Notes: generated by a model from the sequence alone, not told the origin. Counted from the stretch's first letter, positions 14,374 through 23,091 are shown. The stretch: 25,103 nucleotides of DNA from an uncultured Opitutia bacterium (GCA_903938935.1 CAJAFD010000504.1:1-25103), one strand, 5' to 3'. Numbers and translations are program-made.

Positions 14374-16068
14374 TCAGACGCGGAAGATGGCACCGAGTTT
14401 TTTGCCAAGCATGAGGCTCATGCCGACGATGGTGACGCCTAGGAATACCATCGCCCATACGCCAAGCGCGCTGGCAATGAATTTGCCGTCTCCGAGTAAT
14501 TGAAAGAGTTCCATGATCGCTTTGGTTATGGGATAGAAAACTTGTTTCTGCGCGAGAATGAGAGAGTCGCTGACTTCGAGCATGGCGAAGGCAAAGGCCA
14601 AGAGCCCACCCGCGATGAGGTTGGCGGCGATCAACGGCAGGGTGATTTTGATGACGGATTTGAGCGGTGGGCACCCGAGATTTTGGGCGGCTTCCTCTAG
14701 AGTCTCGCTGGTCTGTTGGAACCCTGCGGAAGCAGAGCGCACAACGTAGGGTAAACGACGGACTGAATAAGCGATGATCAACAGAATCGTGGGGTCGCGG
14801 ACTGGGTTCAGGAATTCGAAAAATTTTCCCTCTTGCGACATCGCCAAATAACCGAAGGCCAAGACTAGTCCAGGGACCGCCAGCGGGAGCATTGAGATAA
14901 AATCTAGGATCTGGCGGCCGCGTATTTTGGAGCGTACTACGACGTAAGCGATCGCGATACCCAGCACGATGTCGATGAGGGTGGAGATGCTGGCGAATTT
15001 CAGGCTGTTAGCGATGGCGGGGACGGTGAGATCGTGCCCGAGGGCGATGGAAAAATTATCGAGCGTGTAATGGTGCGGAAGGACGCTGCCGTACCAATCT
15101 TTGGAGAAGGCCACTAGAACGACACCCATATGCGGCAGGACGGCGACAAAGGTTACGCCGGCGAATAATGCTGTGCAGAGCCAGCCTTGGCCGCGACTGA
15201 GGGCCCGAGGGCCTCCGCTACTCGTGGCCTTGGCCATCATCGCGTGGCCGGCTCGACCGAAGAGGCCTTTGCCGATCGCATAGAGTGAGATCGAGGCTAC
15301 GAGCATCACGGCGACCAATGCATAGGGGAAGGGGTTGCCGCCAATATCTTTGAGTCCGTAGTAAATCTGCACGCTGGTCACTTGGGCGTAATCAAAAATG
15401 AGCGGAGTCCCGAGTTCAGTGAATGCCCAGATAAACACGATCGTGCCGCCGGCAAATAAACCGGGATTAATTAATGGCAGAGTTATTTTCCAGAAACGCC
15501 TGAAGCCAGTGCAGCCCAGATTCTCGGCTGCTTCCTCCATCGCGGGATCAATATTGGCGAGTGCCGCAGCGGCATTGAGGTAAATGATGGGATACAGGGT
15601 GAGCGCTTCGACGATCGCGATACCCCAAAATTGGTTGGCCGCGAACCAGTCGAACGTCCAACCCGTTGGCCTGAGGTGCAGGTTGACGAGTAAGGCGTTG
15701 AGCGCGCCGTATTGACCGAAAATTTGCTTGATTCCGATGGCTCCGACGAAGGGAGGTAAAATCATCGGGATGAGTACCAATGAGCCTAAAATGGTTTTCC
15801 CAGGATAAAGAAAACGATCGCTGATAAAGGCGAGTGGTAGAGCGATGAGGAGCGCTAACGTCGTCGCGGCGCAGGCGAGCAGGAATGAATTGCGCAGTCC
15901 CCCGACATAGGTTGGGTCGGCGAGCAGGGCACCAATATAGGCGAGCGTGAAGTGGCCGTCCGCATCAATAAAACCTCCTTTGAGGATTTGGAAAATCGGC
16001 CAGATAAAGAATGCGGCAAAAAAAGTGAGGGTGAGACCGAAAACGATGCGGGCAAAAGTGGGCGACAT
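14374..16068 (-). CDS. Fused two-domain ABC permease, ferric-iron type
   Basis: A membrane protein of 564 residues with about 12 transmembrane segments in two homologous halves, the layout of FbpB/SfuB permeases for ferric iron. Each half has the EAA loop that contacts the ATPase: 'EEAAENLG...ITLPLI' at about 178-200 and 'EEAAQNLG...ITLPLI' at about 458-480. The ATG at 16068 was chosen; a TTG at 16095 would add nine residues without changing the first helix. No ATPase or periplasmic binding protein gene lies beside it, so its partners must be elsewhere or it has lost them. It lies 67 bases after the metal regulator gene and two bases before the NIF3-like gene, which fits a metal-uptake role. 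Other substrates of this permease class (thiamine, putrescine, phosphonate) cannot be ruled out. Confidence 0.85.
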   Translation of the reverse strand: MSPTFARIVFGLTLTFFAAFFIWPIFQILKGGFIDADGHFTLAYIGALLADPTYVGGLRNSFLLACAATTLALLIALPLAFISDRFLYPGKTILGSLVLIPMILPPFVGAIGIKQIFGQYGALNALLVNLHLRPTGWTFDWFAANQFWGIAIVEALTLYPIIYLNAAAALANIDPAMEEAAENLGCTGFRRFWKITLPLINPGLFAGGTIVFIWAFTELGTPLIFDYAQVTSVQIYYGLKDIGGNPFPYALVAVMLVASISLYAIGKGLFGRAGHAMMAKATSSGGPRALSRGQGWLCTALFAGVTFVAVLPHMGVVLVAFSKDWYGSVLPHHYTLDNFSIALGHDLTVPAIANSLKFASISTLIDIVLGIAIAYVVVRSKIRGRQILDFISMLPLAVPGLVLAFGYLAMSQEGKFFEFLNPVRDPTILLIIAYSVRRLPYVVRSASAGFQQTSETLEEAAQNLGCPPLKSVIKITLPLIAANLIAGGLLAFAFAMLEVSDSLILAQKQVFYPITKAIMELFQLLGDGKFIASALGVWAMVFLGVTIVGMSLMLGKKLGAIFRV

Positions 16069-16135
16069 CGCGGAAAGAGTGGTGGCTGCGCCCAAAGCGG
16101 GGCAAGGCGTAACTCGCCAGTGTAATGTCCGAAAA

Positions 16136-16801
16136 TCAGCGGCGCAGCGGCTCGACCAGAATTTTTCCTGCCGCGGTGATGCTCAGGGCTTGAGCGCGAG
16201 TGCCGGAGGTTTTGATGGTAGCCAAGCCTGCGGGTAAATTCCGACTCGTGACACTCAGGGTTGATCCTGGCAGGAGATGGTTTTGTTCGGCAAATTGCAG
16301 GAACTCCGTCGTCTGTTCGCTGATGCGCACGATGCGAAGGGGTTTTTTGAGAGTGCAGGTCGCTAAGGACGCGTAGACTTGAAGGTTGAGCTTCCCTTTA
16401 TGGCTAGGAATCGGATCTCCGTGCGGATCGGTCGCGGGATAGCCCAGCAGAGCGTCGAGTCGGTCGAGTACCTCGTCGGAAATGGCGTGCTCGAGTTGCT
16501 CGGCTTCGGCGTGAACTGAGGCCCAGTCCATTTTGAGCACATTGACTAGAAACGTTTCAACTAAGCGGTGTTTGCGCAATACACTCAGGGCGACGGTGCG
16601 ACCGGCTGGAGTGAGGCACACGCCTTGGCGAGGTTGATGGGCGACGTAGCCTTCGCGTGCGAGGGCCTTGATCATGGTCGTCGCAGTGCCAGGAACAACG
16701 GATAGCGCTAAGGCTAATTCGCCCATTGAGACCAGATCCTCGGAGCCATCCGAGAGCAACAAGATGTGCTTGAGATAATTTTCAACGGTGCTGCTAGGCA
16801 T
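16136..16801 (-). CDS. DtxR/MntR-family metal-dependent regulator
   Basis: A protein of 221 residues. Residues 1-70 are the winged helix-turn-helix ('VSMGELALALSVVPGTATTMIKALAREGYV'), 70-140 the metal-binding dimerisation domain, and about 150-221 a FeoA/SH3-like domain, as in full-length DtxR/IdeR. Likely metal ligands are His78, Glu82, His97, Glu101, Glu104 and His105. The position of the IdeR cysteine (Cys102) is Glu101 here, as in the manganese regulator MntR, while the MntR Asp8 position is Asn8. The ATG at 16801 starts the family-like 'PSSTVENYLKHI'; an ATG at 16861 would add 20 unrelated residues and run into the operator. It is divergent from the Nramp transporter gene and heads a run of five minus-strand genes. 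It probably represses one or both directions when Mn(II) or Fe(II) is ample; that is inference. Confidence 0.9.
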   Translation of the reverse strand: MPSSTVENYLKHILLLSDGSEDLVSMGELALALSVVPGTATTMIKALAREGYVAHQPRQGVCLTPAGRTVALSVLRKHRLVETFLVNVLKMDWASVHAEAEQLEHAISDEVLDRLDALLGYPATDPHGDPIPSHKGKLNLQVYASLATCTLKKPLRIVRISEQTTEFLQFAEQNHLLPGSTLSVTSRNLPAGLATIKTSGTRAQALSITAAGKILVEPLRR

Positions 16802-16845
16802 TGCGGTAAATGAAGTGTGACATGGCTTTGATACAACAAGTAAAT

Positions 16846-16865
16846 TATTTTGACTAATCAAAATA
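16846..16865. promoter_or_regulatory. Candidate metal-regulator operator
   Basis: A perfect inverted repeat, TATTTTGA (16846-16853) and TCAAAATA (16858-16865), with a four-base centre CTAA. It lies between the divergent DtxR/MntR-family gene (45 bases from its start) and the Nramp gene (72 bases from its start), in the most AT-rich part of the gap. AT-rich dyads of about 20 bp are the normal targets of DtxR/MntR proteins. It overlaps a possible -35 region for the leftward promoter (TTGATT on the minus strand at 16856-16861). The dyad is seen directly; binding by the neighbouring regulator is inferred. Confidence 0.6.
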
Positions 16866-16884
16866 GCCCGTGTTGCCTCAGGTC

Positions 16885-16941
16885 ATGAGCAAAGACACGG
16901 AGAAAATTCCTTCCAGGAAACGGGGGCATAGCCAGCGATGA
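16885..16941 (+). CDS. Possible 18-codon leader peptide before mntH
   Basis: A short open frame (MSKDTEKIPSRKRGHSQR) whose TGA stop at 16939-16941 overlaps the ATG of the Nramp gene as ATGA. No Shine-Dalgarno is visible before mntH itself, so re-initiation from this frame would be a plausible way to translate it. The peptide is basic and has no known motif. It may be a coincidence of reading frames. Confidence 0.25.
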   Translation: MSKDTEKIPSRKRGHSQR

Positions 16942-18332
16942 GCGATTCGGGCTCAGGTACCCCCATGGCAGGAGGTAATGGCTGGCGTCGCCGTGAGGGA
17001 GGTGCGAGTTTGCCAGAATCGCATCGCACGGTGAATGTGCCTAGTGGGTCTGGTTTCTGGCGGAAAATTTTAGCCTTTTCTGGGCCTGGATTTTTGGTGG
17101 CGGTGGGATACATGGATCCGGGGAATTGGGCCACGGATCTCGCGGGTGGCTCCAAATTTGGTTACTCCCTGCTCGCTGTCATCATGATCTCAAATTTGAT
17201 GGCCATCTTGCTGCAGCATCTGTGTTTGAAACTTGGGGTGGTGACGGGGCGTGATTTGGCTCAGGCCTGTCGCGATCATTATCCACGGCCGGTGGTATGG
17301 TTTTTATGGATTTTATGTGAGCTGGCGATTGCCGCATGCGATTTAGCTGAGGTGGTGGGATCGGCGATCGGGCTGCAATTGTTGTTTGGGATACCTTTGA
17401 TCTGGGGCTGTGTAATTACGGTTTTGGATGTGATGTTGGTATTACTATTACAGGATCGCGGATTTCGATACTTGGAGGCACTGGTGGTGACGTTGATCCT
17501 TACGATTGGTGGTTGTTTTGCGGTGGAGTTGTATCTCGTAAAACCGGATATGGGCGGGGTGATGAGCGGCTTCATTCCGAGGCTGGAGATTTTGCGCAAT
17601 TCGGAGATGTTGTATGTGGCGATTGGTATTTTGGGAGCGACGGTGATGCCGCATAATCTTTATTTACACTCGTCGATCATCCAAACGCGTCGCTTTGTGC
17701 AGAATTCGGAGGGCAAGGCCGAGGCGATCAAATTTGGTACGATCGATTCGACGTTCGCTCTGATGTTCGCGCTTTTTATCAACGCAGCGATCTTGGTTTT
17801 AGCGGCGTCGGCTTTTCACCGTAATGGGCACGGAGAAGTGGCGGAGATTCAGCAGGCTTATCATCTTTTGGATGGGGTGCTGGGGGTGACGTTTGCGGGT
17901 ACTTTGTTTGCGTTGGCTTTGCTGGCTTCGGGGCAAAATTCTACGATCACCGGAACCTTGGCTGGGCAGATCGTGATGGAGGGCTTTTTGAATTTTCGGA
18001 TGAGGCCTTGGTTGCGTCGGTTAATGACGCGGGCGATCGCACTGGTGCCGGCGGTGGTGGTGATCGGCGTTTATGGGGAGCAGAAGAGTACCGAATTGCT
18101 CGTTGCGAGTCAGGTTTGTCTTAGCATGCAGCTCGGTTTTGCATGTTGGCCTTTGATGCGCTTTACGGGGGATCGGGCTAAGATGGGCGAATTCGTGAAC
18201 GCATGGTGGCTCCAAGGGTTGGGGTGGTTGATCACTTTGACGATTATTTCTCTTAATTTGAAATTGCTATGGTCCGCATTGGTGCCGGAGTCGATGGTGC
18301 GGGTATTATCTGGTTGGTTGGGATCGGTGTAG
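16938..18332 (+). CDS. mntH: Nramp-family Mn2+/Fe2+ transporter
   Basis: A membrane protein of 464 residues with about 11 transmembrane segments and a 40-residue hydrophilic N-terminus. The two metal-site helices are intact: 'MDPGNW' (Asp60-Pro-Gly-Asn63, helix 1) and 'ATVMPHN' (Met237-Pro-His239, helix 6). Proton-coupled uptake of Mn2+ (also Fe2+) across the inner membrane is the family function. The start at ATG 16938 is not fixed, since an ATG at 16965 is also possible and neither has a Shine-Dalgarno. It is divergent from the DtxR/MntR-family regulator, with the inverted repeat between them, which supports metal-responsive control. Downstream it converges on the TonB receptor, whose terminator lies in between. 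Confidence 0.93.
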   Translation: MSDSGSGTPMAGGNGWRRREGGASLPESHRTVNVPSGSGFWRKILAFSGPGFLVAVGYMDPGNWATDLAGGSKFGYSLLAVIMISNLMAILLQHLCLKLGVVTGRDLAQACRDHYPRPVVWFLWILCELAIAACDLAEVVGSAIGLQLLFGIPLIWGCVITVLDVMLVLLLQDRGFRYLEALVVTLILTIGGCFAVELYLVKPDMGGVMSGFIPRLEILRNSEMLYVAIGILGATVMPHNLYLHSSIIQTRRFVQNSEGKAEAIKFGTIDSTFALMFALFINAAILVLAASAFHRNGHGEVAEIQQAYHLLDGVLGVTFAGTLFALALLASGQNSTITGTLAGQIVMEGFLNFRMRPWLRRLMTRAIALVPAVVVIGVYGEQKSTELLVASQVCLSMQLGFACWPLMRFTGDRAKMGEFVNAWWLQGLGWLITLTIISLNLKLLWSALVPESMVRVLSGWLGSV

Positions 18333-18378
18333 CGGCGAGAGATTTTACGGCTGCACTTGTGGCAGTGCGGGTACAAAA

Positions 18379-18402
18379 AAGCCGCGGGTTTAGGCGCGGC
18401 TT
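18379..18402 (-). terminator. Intrinsic terminator of the TonB-dependent receptor gene
   Basis: A GC-rich stem (18381-18386 with 18395-18400, extended by A:T pairs 18379-18380/18401-18402) with an 8-base loop. On the minus strand it runs into six T (A-run 18375-18380 on the plus strand). It lies 40-63 bases beyond the receptor stop. Its design is very like the terminator at 3155-3182. Confidence 0.8.
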
Positions 18403-18441
18403 GGTGGGGTGGGCCAGTTTAACGCTGGCGCGTCAGTGGGC

Positions 18442-21400
18442 TTAGAATCGACCCTCGATGCCGGCAGTGATGGTCGTGCCGTTAACGAGGAAGGTCTCCA
18501 GTTGGTCGCGGACGCTGCGGTAGTAGATTTGTGGCTCGTTGAAGAGATTTTGCACACCGAAGTTGAGCGTCACGCTAGGGCGGATGGTGTAGCGGATGTT
18601 GGCATTCACGAGCTCGCGGGCCTGGAGGTATTGATTACGGGAAGGCTGGGCGATATTGTACGCATTGCGGATGCTCTCTGAAGTGTAGTTGTAGCTGATT
18701 GAGGCCCCAAATTTTTTGTAATCCCAAGCGAGGGAAACGTTACCGGTGCGCGGGATGAATCCGTTCACTTCTTTATCTTTAAGATAGGCGCCAACGATGC
18801 CGTAGTCACCGTGGGCTGTAATTTGCGACATGTTGGCGTTGAGGCGGAGGCCCTTAAGTGGGCCGGGCAGGAAGCGGAACTGCTGGAGGTAGCTGAACTC
18901 CCAGCCTTGGGTGTAGGCCGTGCCGGCGTTGGCGCTAGAGAGGATGGAGTAACCGACGAATTCGCCTTCATAGCCGTTATCCGTGCCGGGAGCGACGGTA
19001 CCGATGTTGAAGTTGGAGACGATGATGTCGTCGAGGCGCTTGTGGAACCAGCCCACCGTGATGCTGCCGGAGGGGTTGAAGTAGTATTCGAGCGAGAAAT
19101 CCCAGTTCTTGGCCTTGGTGGGCTTCAGGTCGGGATTTCCGAAGGTGACCGTCTGATTGGTGTCGTTAAACGAAAGGGCGGCGACGTTATTGGCTAGCGT
19201 TGGCCGGCCGAAGCCGGTGGTCCAAGCGGCGCGGGCCTTCAGGTTGGGGGTGAGGTCGCGCCAAAGGTGCACGCTGGGGAAGTTTTGGCCGTAGGAGCCG
19301 TCGTTCTTGTAATAGATGCTGTCTTTCTCGGCGGAGCCGGCGGGATCGGCGAGCTGTTGGGCGGTGGTGGTGAGCACGCGGGAACGACGGCGGCCCTCAC
19401 CGGTCGTGTCGGTGATTTCGCGGCGGACGCCGAAGAGGAAGCCGTTGCGGCCGATTTTACCCTGCGACATGATGTAATAGCCGGTGATGACCTCGTTGAC
19501 CTTGTTGGAGGCCGTGCGGCGGTTGTTTTCGTAGAAGTATTTATCTTCCTGCCAGAGAGTAGGATTGGTCGGCTGGCCGTTTTGGATAAACTCTGCGCCT
19601 TCCCATTGCGGAATCTTGCGGCCGGTCTTGACGGTATCCCACATGAGGAGCGATGGATCTGTGCGGAGAGCGGAGGTGCCAATGTAGCTCCAGCGGCGAT
19701 TACGGCGTTCGAGTTCGACCGTGTGGTCGCGCACGGAGGCTCCCGTCTTCAAGTAGGCGGTGAACGCGCTGATCGGCACCAAATATTTCAAATTGAAGCG
19801 GGCTTCGCGGATTTGATCGATATCTAAGTTGCCGGACTGGGTGCTGAGGCCGTTGACGGCTGGCCGGTAGTTGTTGGGATTCGTGAAATCTAGGCCGCCG
19901 TTTTGGATGAAGCGCGGATAGAGATCGGACTGGGTGCGGTCCAGAATCCAACCTACGCCGGTCTCGCCATTGGGGCCGACGACGTTGTTGGTCGCGGAGC
20001 CGGGAGAGCCGTTGGGTCCGATGAAGGGGACGTTGCCGATGCGATTGACGAGATTGCCTTCTGCGCCGAGGTAGCGATAGCGCGTGCGGCTCCAGAGTGC
20101 GGCCCAATCGGCCTCAAAGGGACCGAAGCGGTGTTCACCACCTAGATCCATGTGACGAAGGCGTTGGTCGCGGTTGATGAGGTTGGCGGTGACGTCGATG
20201 AGGGCCGGGGCGGTCGTGTTTGAGGTCGCGTTGGCGGCGGTCGGCACGGCGCGGACGGTCGTGATGCGGTCGGTCCAGCCGGGGACGACGCCAGTGTTCG
20301 TGGCGTTGGGCACGGTGGTCTGGCTACCGGCGAAAGCGCGGACCTGATATTGGCGGCGCATTGGCTCGGGGGCATCGTTGTAAATCAGATTAAGCTTAAG
20401 CAGATTGTTGCGGTCGAAGCGGTAGTCCCACTTGGTGCTCAGGCTGCGTTGCATGCGGTTGTTGTAGTTATCCTGCGTACGGTAATCCCAGACGTAGGCG
20501 GGTTGCGCATTGGTTTGCTGGTAATCGCGATTGGTGCGGAAGAAACCAAAGGCGTTTTCGCTGTAGAAGGCGTTGACCGAGACAGCCAAGTTTTCGGTGT
20601 CGCTGCCGAAAATGGCGAATTTTTCGATGTAGGAACCGTTGAAGAGCGCATGAGTGCGGCGCATCTCACGCAGCGGGACCTGCTCGGTGAACCACGGGGC
20701 TTGGCGCGCCGTGAAGTTGTAACTCATGCGGCGTTTCTCGCTCTGATTGAGGGGTGATTTGGTTTTGAAATTTACGCCGCCACCGAGGGAATCGACGCTG
20801 CGGTCGGGGGTCTGGCCCTTGGTGAGCTCGAGGGATTCGAACATGTTGCCCGTGAAGGCGGTCATGCGCGTGTTGCGGTTTTGCGCACTAAACGAGGACA
20901 TGCCGCCGCCGTCGATGCTGATCGAGGTCATGCCTGCGCCCATGCCGCGGACGCTGATAACTTCTACGACTTCGTCTCCGGGATTACCAAAGGCCACACC
21001 CGGCAAGCGGATGGCGAGCTCGGTGGCGTTCATATTAGGCAAGTCGGAGAGCGAATCCATGGACGCGATATTCTTGAGGTTATCGGCGTTGCGTTGCTGG
21101 GTCATCGCGGAGGAAAGCCCCTCTTTGACGCTAGCGACCTTGAAGGCATCCAGCATCAGCACAGAGCTCGTCAGGACGAAGTCGCGCACGGAGGGTTGGC
21201 CGGCCGTAACGACGACTGGGATCGTTTGGGTGTCGAGGCCCGTGTAGGTGACCACGAGATCGTGGGTGCCAGCGGGCGCGTTCAAAAGGTAGCGACCGGT
21301 GTTGTCCACGAAGGCGCTGAGGTTGAGCGCGGTGATTTCAACTTTAGCGCCGATCAGACCGTTGCCGGTGGCTTTATTGGTCACGGTGCCGATGATGACA

Positions 21401-21555
21401 CCAGCAGCCGAGGCCGGGGCTTTGTTATCAGCAGCGTGCACGCCAGGGGCGAGATGCGCTTGAACCAATGAGAGGGCAACGCCGAGTGCGGCGATCTTGA
21501 CCAATTTCCGCGCAACGGGGGAAATCAGGGATATGCGGTAGCTGTGCATAATCAT
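18442..21555 (-). CDS. TonB-dependent receptor with regulatory-like N-terminal domain
   Basis: An outer-membrane protein of 1037 residues. Order: signal peptide (about 1-41, ending 'PGVHA'), carboxypeptidase-regulatory-like beta-sandwich (about 53-130, 'GTVTNKATGNGLIGAKVEI...NTGRYLLNAPAGTHDLVVTY'), a possible TonB box (near 'LDAFKVAS', 135-142), plug (about 145-275, 'LPNMNATELAIRLPGV', 'SVRGMG', 'DSLGGGVNFKTKS') and a long barrel ending in a terminal Phe ('AGIEGRF'). The plug style, with 'QQRNADNLKNI' before it, is that of carbohydrate-type TonB receptors rather than classic siderophore receptors, although a metal locus lies next to it. Substrate unknown. ATG at 21555 or the ATG two codons later; neither has a Shine-Dalgarno. 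No tonB, exbB, exbD or glycoside hydrolase gene is in the window. It appears to be a single-gene unit with its own terminator. Confidence 0.93.
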   Translation of the reverse strand: MIMHSYRISLISPVARKLVKIAALGVALSLVQAHLAPGVHAADNKAPASAAGVIIGTVTNKATGNGLIGAKVEITALNLSAFVDNTGRYLLNAPAGTHDLVVTYTGLDTQTIPVVVTAGQPSVRDFVLTSSVLMLDAFKVASVKEGLSSAMTQQRNADNLKNIASMDSLSDLPNMNATELAIRLPGVAFGNPGDEVVEVISVRGMGAGMTSISIDGGGMSSFSAQNRNTRMTAFTGNMFESLELTKGQTPDRSVDSLGGGVNFKTKSPLNQSEKRRMSYNFTARQAPWFTEQVPLREMRRTHALFNGSYIEKFAIFGSDTENLAVSVNAFYSENAFGFFRTNRDYQQTNAQPAYVWDYRTQDNYNNRMQRSLSTKWDYRFDRNNLLKLNLIYNDAPEPMRRQYQVRAFAGSQTTVPNATNTGVVPGWTDRITTVRAVPTAANATSNTTAPALIDVTANLINRDQRLRHMDLGGEHRFGPFEADWAALWSRTRYRYLGAEGNLVNRIGNVPFIGPNGSPGSATNNVVGPNGETGVGWILDRTQSDLYPRFIQNGGLDFTNPNNYRPAVNGLSTQSGNLDIDQIREARFNLKYLVPISAFTAYLKTGASVRDHTVELERRNRRWSYIGTSALRTDPSLLMWDTVKTGRKIPQWEGAEFIQNGQPTNPTLWQEDKYFYENNRRTASNKVNEVITGYYIMSQGKIGRNGFLFGVRREITDTTGEGRRRSRVLTTTAQQLADPAGSAEKDSIYYKNDGSYGQNFPSVHLWRDLTPNLKARAAWTTGFGRPTLANNVAALSFNDTNQTVTFGNPDLKPTKAKNWDFSLEYYFNPSGSITVGWFHKRLDDIIVSNFNIGTVAPGTDNGYEGEFVGYSILSSANAGTAYTQGWEFSYLQQFRFLPGPLKGLRLNANMSQITAHGDYGIVGAYLKDKEVNGFIPRTGNVSLAWDYKKFGASISYNYTSESIRNAYNIAQPSRNQYLQARELVNANIRYTIRPSVTLNFGVQNLFNEPQIYYRSVRDQLETFLVNGTTITAGIEGRF

Positions 21556-21737
21556 AGCAGGAGGGTTGGATTTGGGGTGGGTTTTTCGGATTTTACTAAT
21601 CTAGCTTGGTGTCCGTTTGCATAACTCAAGCAAAAGCTAAGTAAGGCTCCAGTAAAAAAATGAGACAAAGCTGTGACATAGGCTTGTCTTGAGGACTTGA
21701 CGGAGGTGTACGCATACAAAAATGCGCTCTCCATTTT

Positions 21738-23075
21738 TCAGCCGCTGAAGGGGAAGATTTTGAAAAACTGTAGGAAAAAAATGCCCGCAATAAAATAACC
21801 CAGCGTCGTCAACATCTTGGTTTTGCCGAGGCCGATCGCCAAAATCGCAGCCGCGATGAGCCCGAGGCCGATGCCTTCCGCGATACTGAACGTGAGCGGA
21901 ATGGCAAAAATGGTGAGCACCGCCGGTGCGGCGATTTTAAAATCGGTCATGTCGATCTCGATGACCGACTGCATCATGAAAATGCCCACCACCACGAGCG
22001 CTGGCGCCGTGGCCGCCGCTGGCACAATCAAAATTAGTGGCGTGAAAAACAGCGCCAAAAGAAAAAAGCCCGCCGTCGTCAGCGACGTAAGACCCGTGCG
22101 GCCGCCGGCTTCGACGCCCGAGGCCGATTCGATGTAGCTCACCACCGTTGACGTCCCGAAAAGCGCGCTGGCGATGGTCGCGAGCGAATCGGCGAGCAAG
22201 GCCCGACCGGCTTTGGGCAAGGTGCCATCTGCCGCCAACAATCCCGCGCGTTTAGTGACGCCGATGAGCGTGCCGATGTTGTCGAACATGTCGACGAGCA
22301 GGAGCGTCAAAATTAAAGGCAACGCGACCGTGAATGCCGTCCAACTGGTGAGAAAGTTAAACGTTAGTTTCAAAAAAACGGGGGCCGGCGAATGTGGCGC
22401 GGCGATCAACGCACTCGGGAGTTGCGTGACCTTCGTTCCACCCGCCGCTGGCACGAACAAGCCAATCAGCGTAATCACCGCGATACTGATCACAATCGCG
22501 CCCGGGACGCCGCGGGCCACGAGAATGATGGTCAAAAACACACCCGCCAGACAGAGCGCGACTGGTCCTGAAGCGAAATCACCCGCGCCGACAAACGTCG
22601 CCGGATTGGCCACGATCACGCCGCCATTTTTCAGGCCGATGAAGGCGATGAATAACCCAATGCCGCAAGTGACGGCGATTTTCAGCGCGTGCGGAATAGC
22701 GGCGATAATTTTCTCGCGGATGCCCGTCAGTGATAGCGCCAGAAAAATGAGGCCGTTGACGAAAACCATCCCGAGCGCCTCCGACCACGGCAGACCTTTG
22801 CCGAGGACGATGGTGAACGTGAAAAAAGCGTTGATGCCCATGCCCGGCGCCAACGCGATCGGGTAGTTTGTCAGCAAGGCCATGATCGCCGTCGCCAACG
22901 CGGCGGTGAGGGCGGTGACGGTGACGAGCGCACCCTTGTCCATCCCGGCGTTGGCGAGAATCGCCGGATTGACGGCAAGTATGTACGCCATCGCGGCAAA
23001 TGTGGTCACGCCGGCTTGGAACTCACGGGCGGGGGTAGTGCGATTGCGGTCGAGTTGGAAGAGACGTTGGAGCAT
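21738..23075 (-). CDS. NCS2 (AzgA-type) purine permease
   Basis: A membrane protein of 445 residues with about 12-14 hydrophobic segments. It belongs to the AzgA/GhxP branch of the NCS2 family, proton symporters for adenine, guanine or hypoxanthine. Family signatures: 'AGVTTFAAMAYILAVNPAIL' (about 21-40), 'APGMGINAFFTF' (76-87), 'DMFDNIGTLIGV' and 'VVSYIESASGVEAGGRTGLTSL' in the middle. The ATG at 23075 starts the normal 'MLQRLFQLD'; the frame is open to 23117, but that part would overlap the divergent gene. The exact base cannot be told from sequence alone. It is divergent from the amidohydrolase over 41 bases, so the two may be controlled together. Confidence 0.9.
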   Translation of the reverse strand: MLQRLFQLDRNRTTPAREFQAGVTTFAAMAYILAVNPAILANAGMDKGALVTVTALTAALATAIMALLTNYPIALAPGMGINAFFTFTIVLGKGLPWSEALGMVFVNGLIFLALSLTGIREKIIAAIPHALKIAVTCGIGLFIAFIGLKNGGVIVANPATFVGAGDFASGPVALCLAGVFLTIILVARGVPGAIVISIAVITLIGLFVPAAGGTKVTQLPSALIAAPHSPAPVFLKLTFNFLTSWTAFTVALPLILTLLLVDMFDNIGTLIGVTKRAGLLAADGTLPKAGRALLADSLATIASALFGTSTVVSYIESASGVEAGGRTGLTSLTTAGFFLLALFFTPLILIVPAAATAPALVVVGIFMMQSVIEIDMTDFKIAAPAVLTIFAIPLTFSIAEGIGLGLIAAAILAIGLGKTKMLTTLGYFIAGIFFLQFFKIFPFSG

Positions 23076-23091
23076 GGGGAGGTGTGGCAGG

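Noticed and set aside
21556..21567. AGGAGG-like sequence near the TonB receptor start
   Set aside because: It is on the plus strand; on the coding strand it reads CCTCC and cannot act as a Shine-Dalgarno. The same holds for GGGGAGG next to the purine permease start.
21711..21726. Small hairpin (CGCAT/ATGCG) after the purine permease gene
   Set aside because: The stem is only five base pairs and no T-run follows on the minus strand, so it is not a convincing terminator.
21552..21734. 60-codon frame upstream of the TonB receptor gene
   Set aside because: It lies in an AT-rich leader region, has no recognisable motif or ribosome binding site, and overlaps the receptor start.
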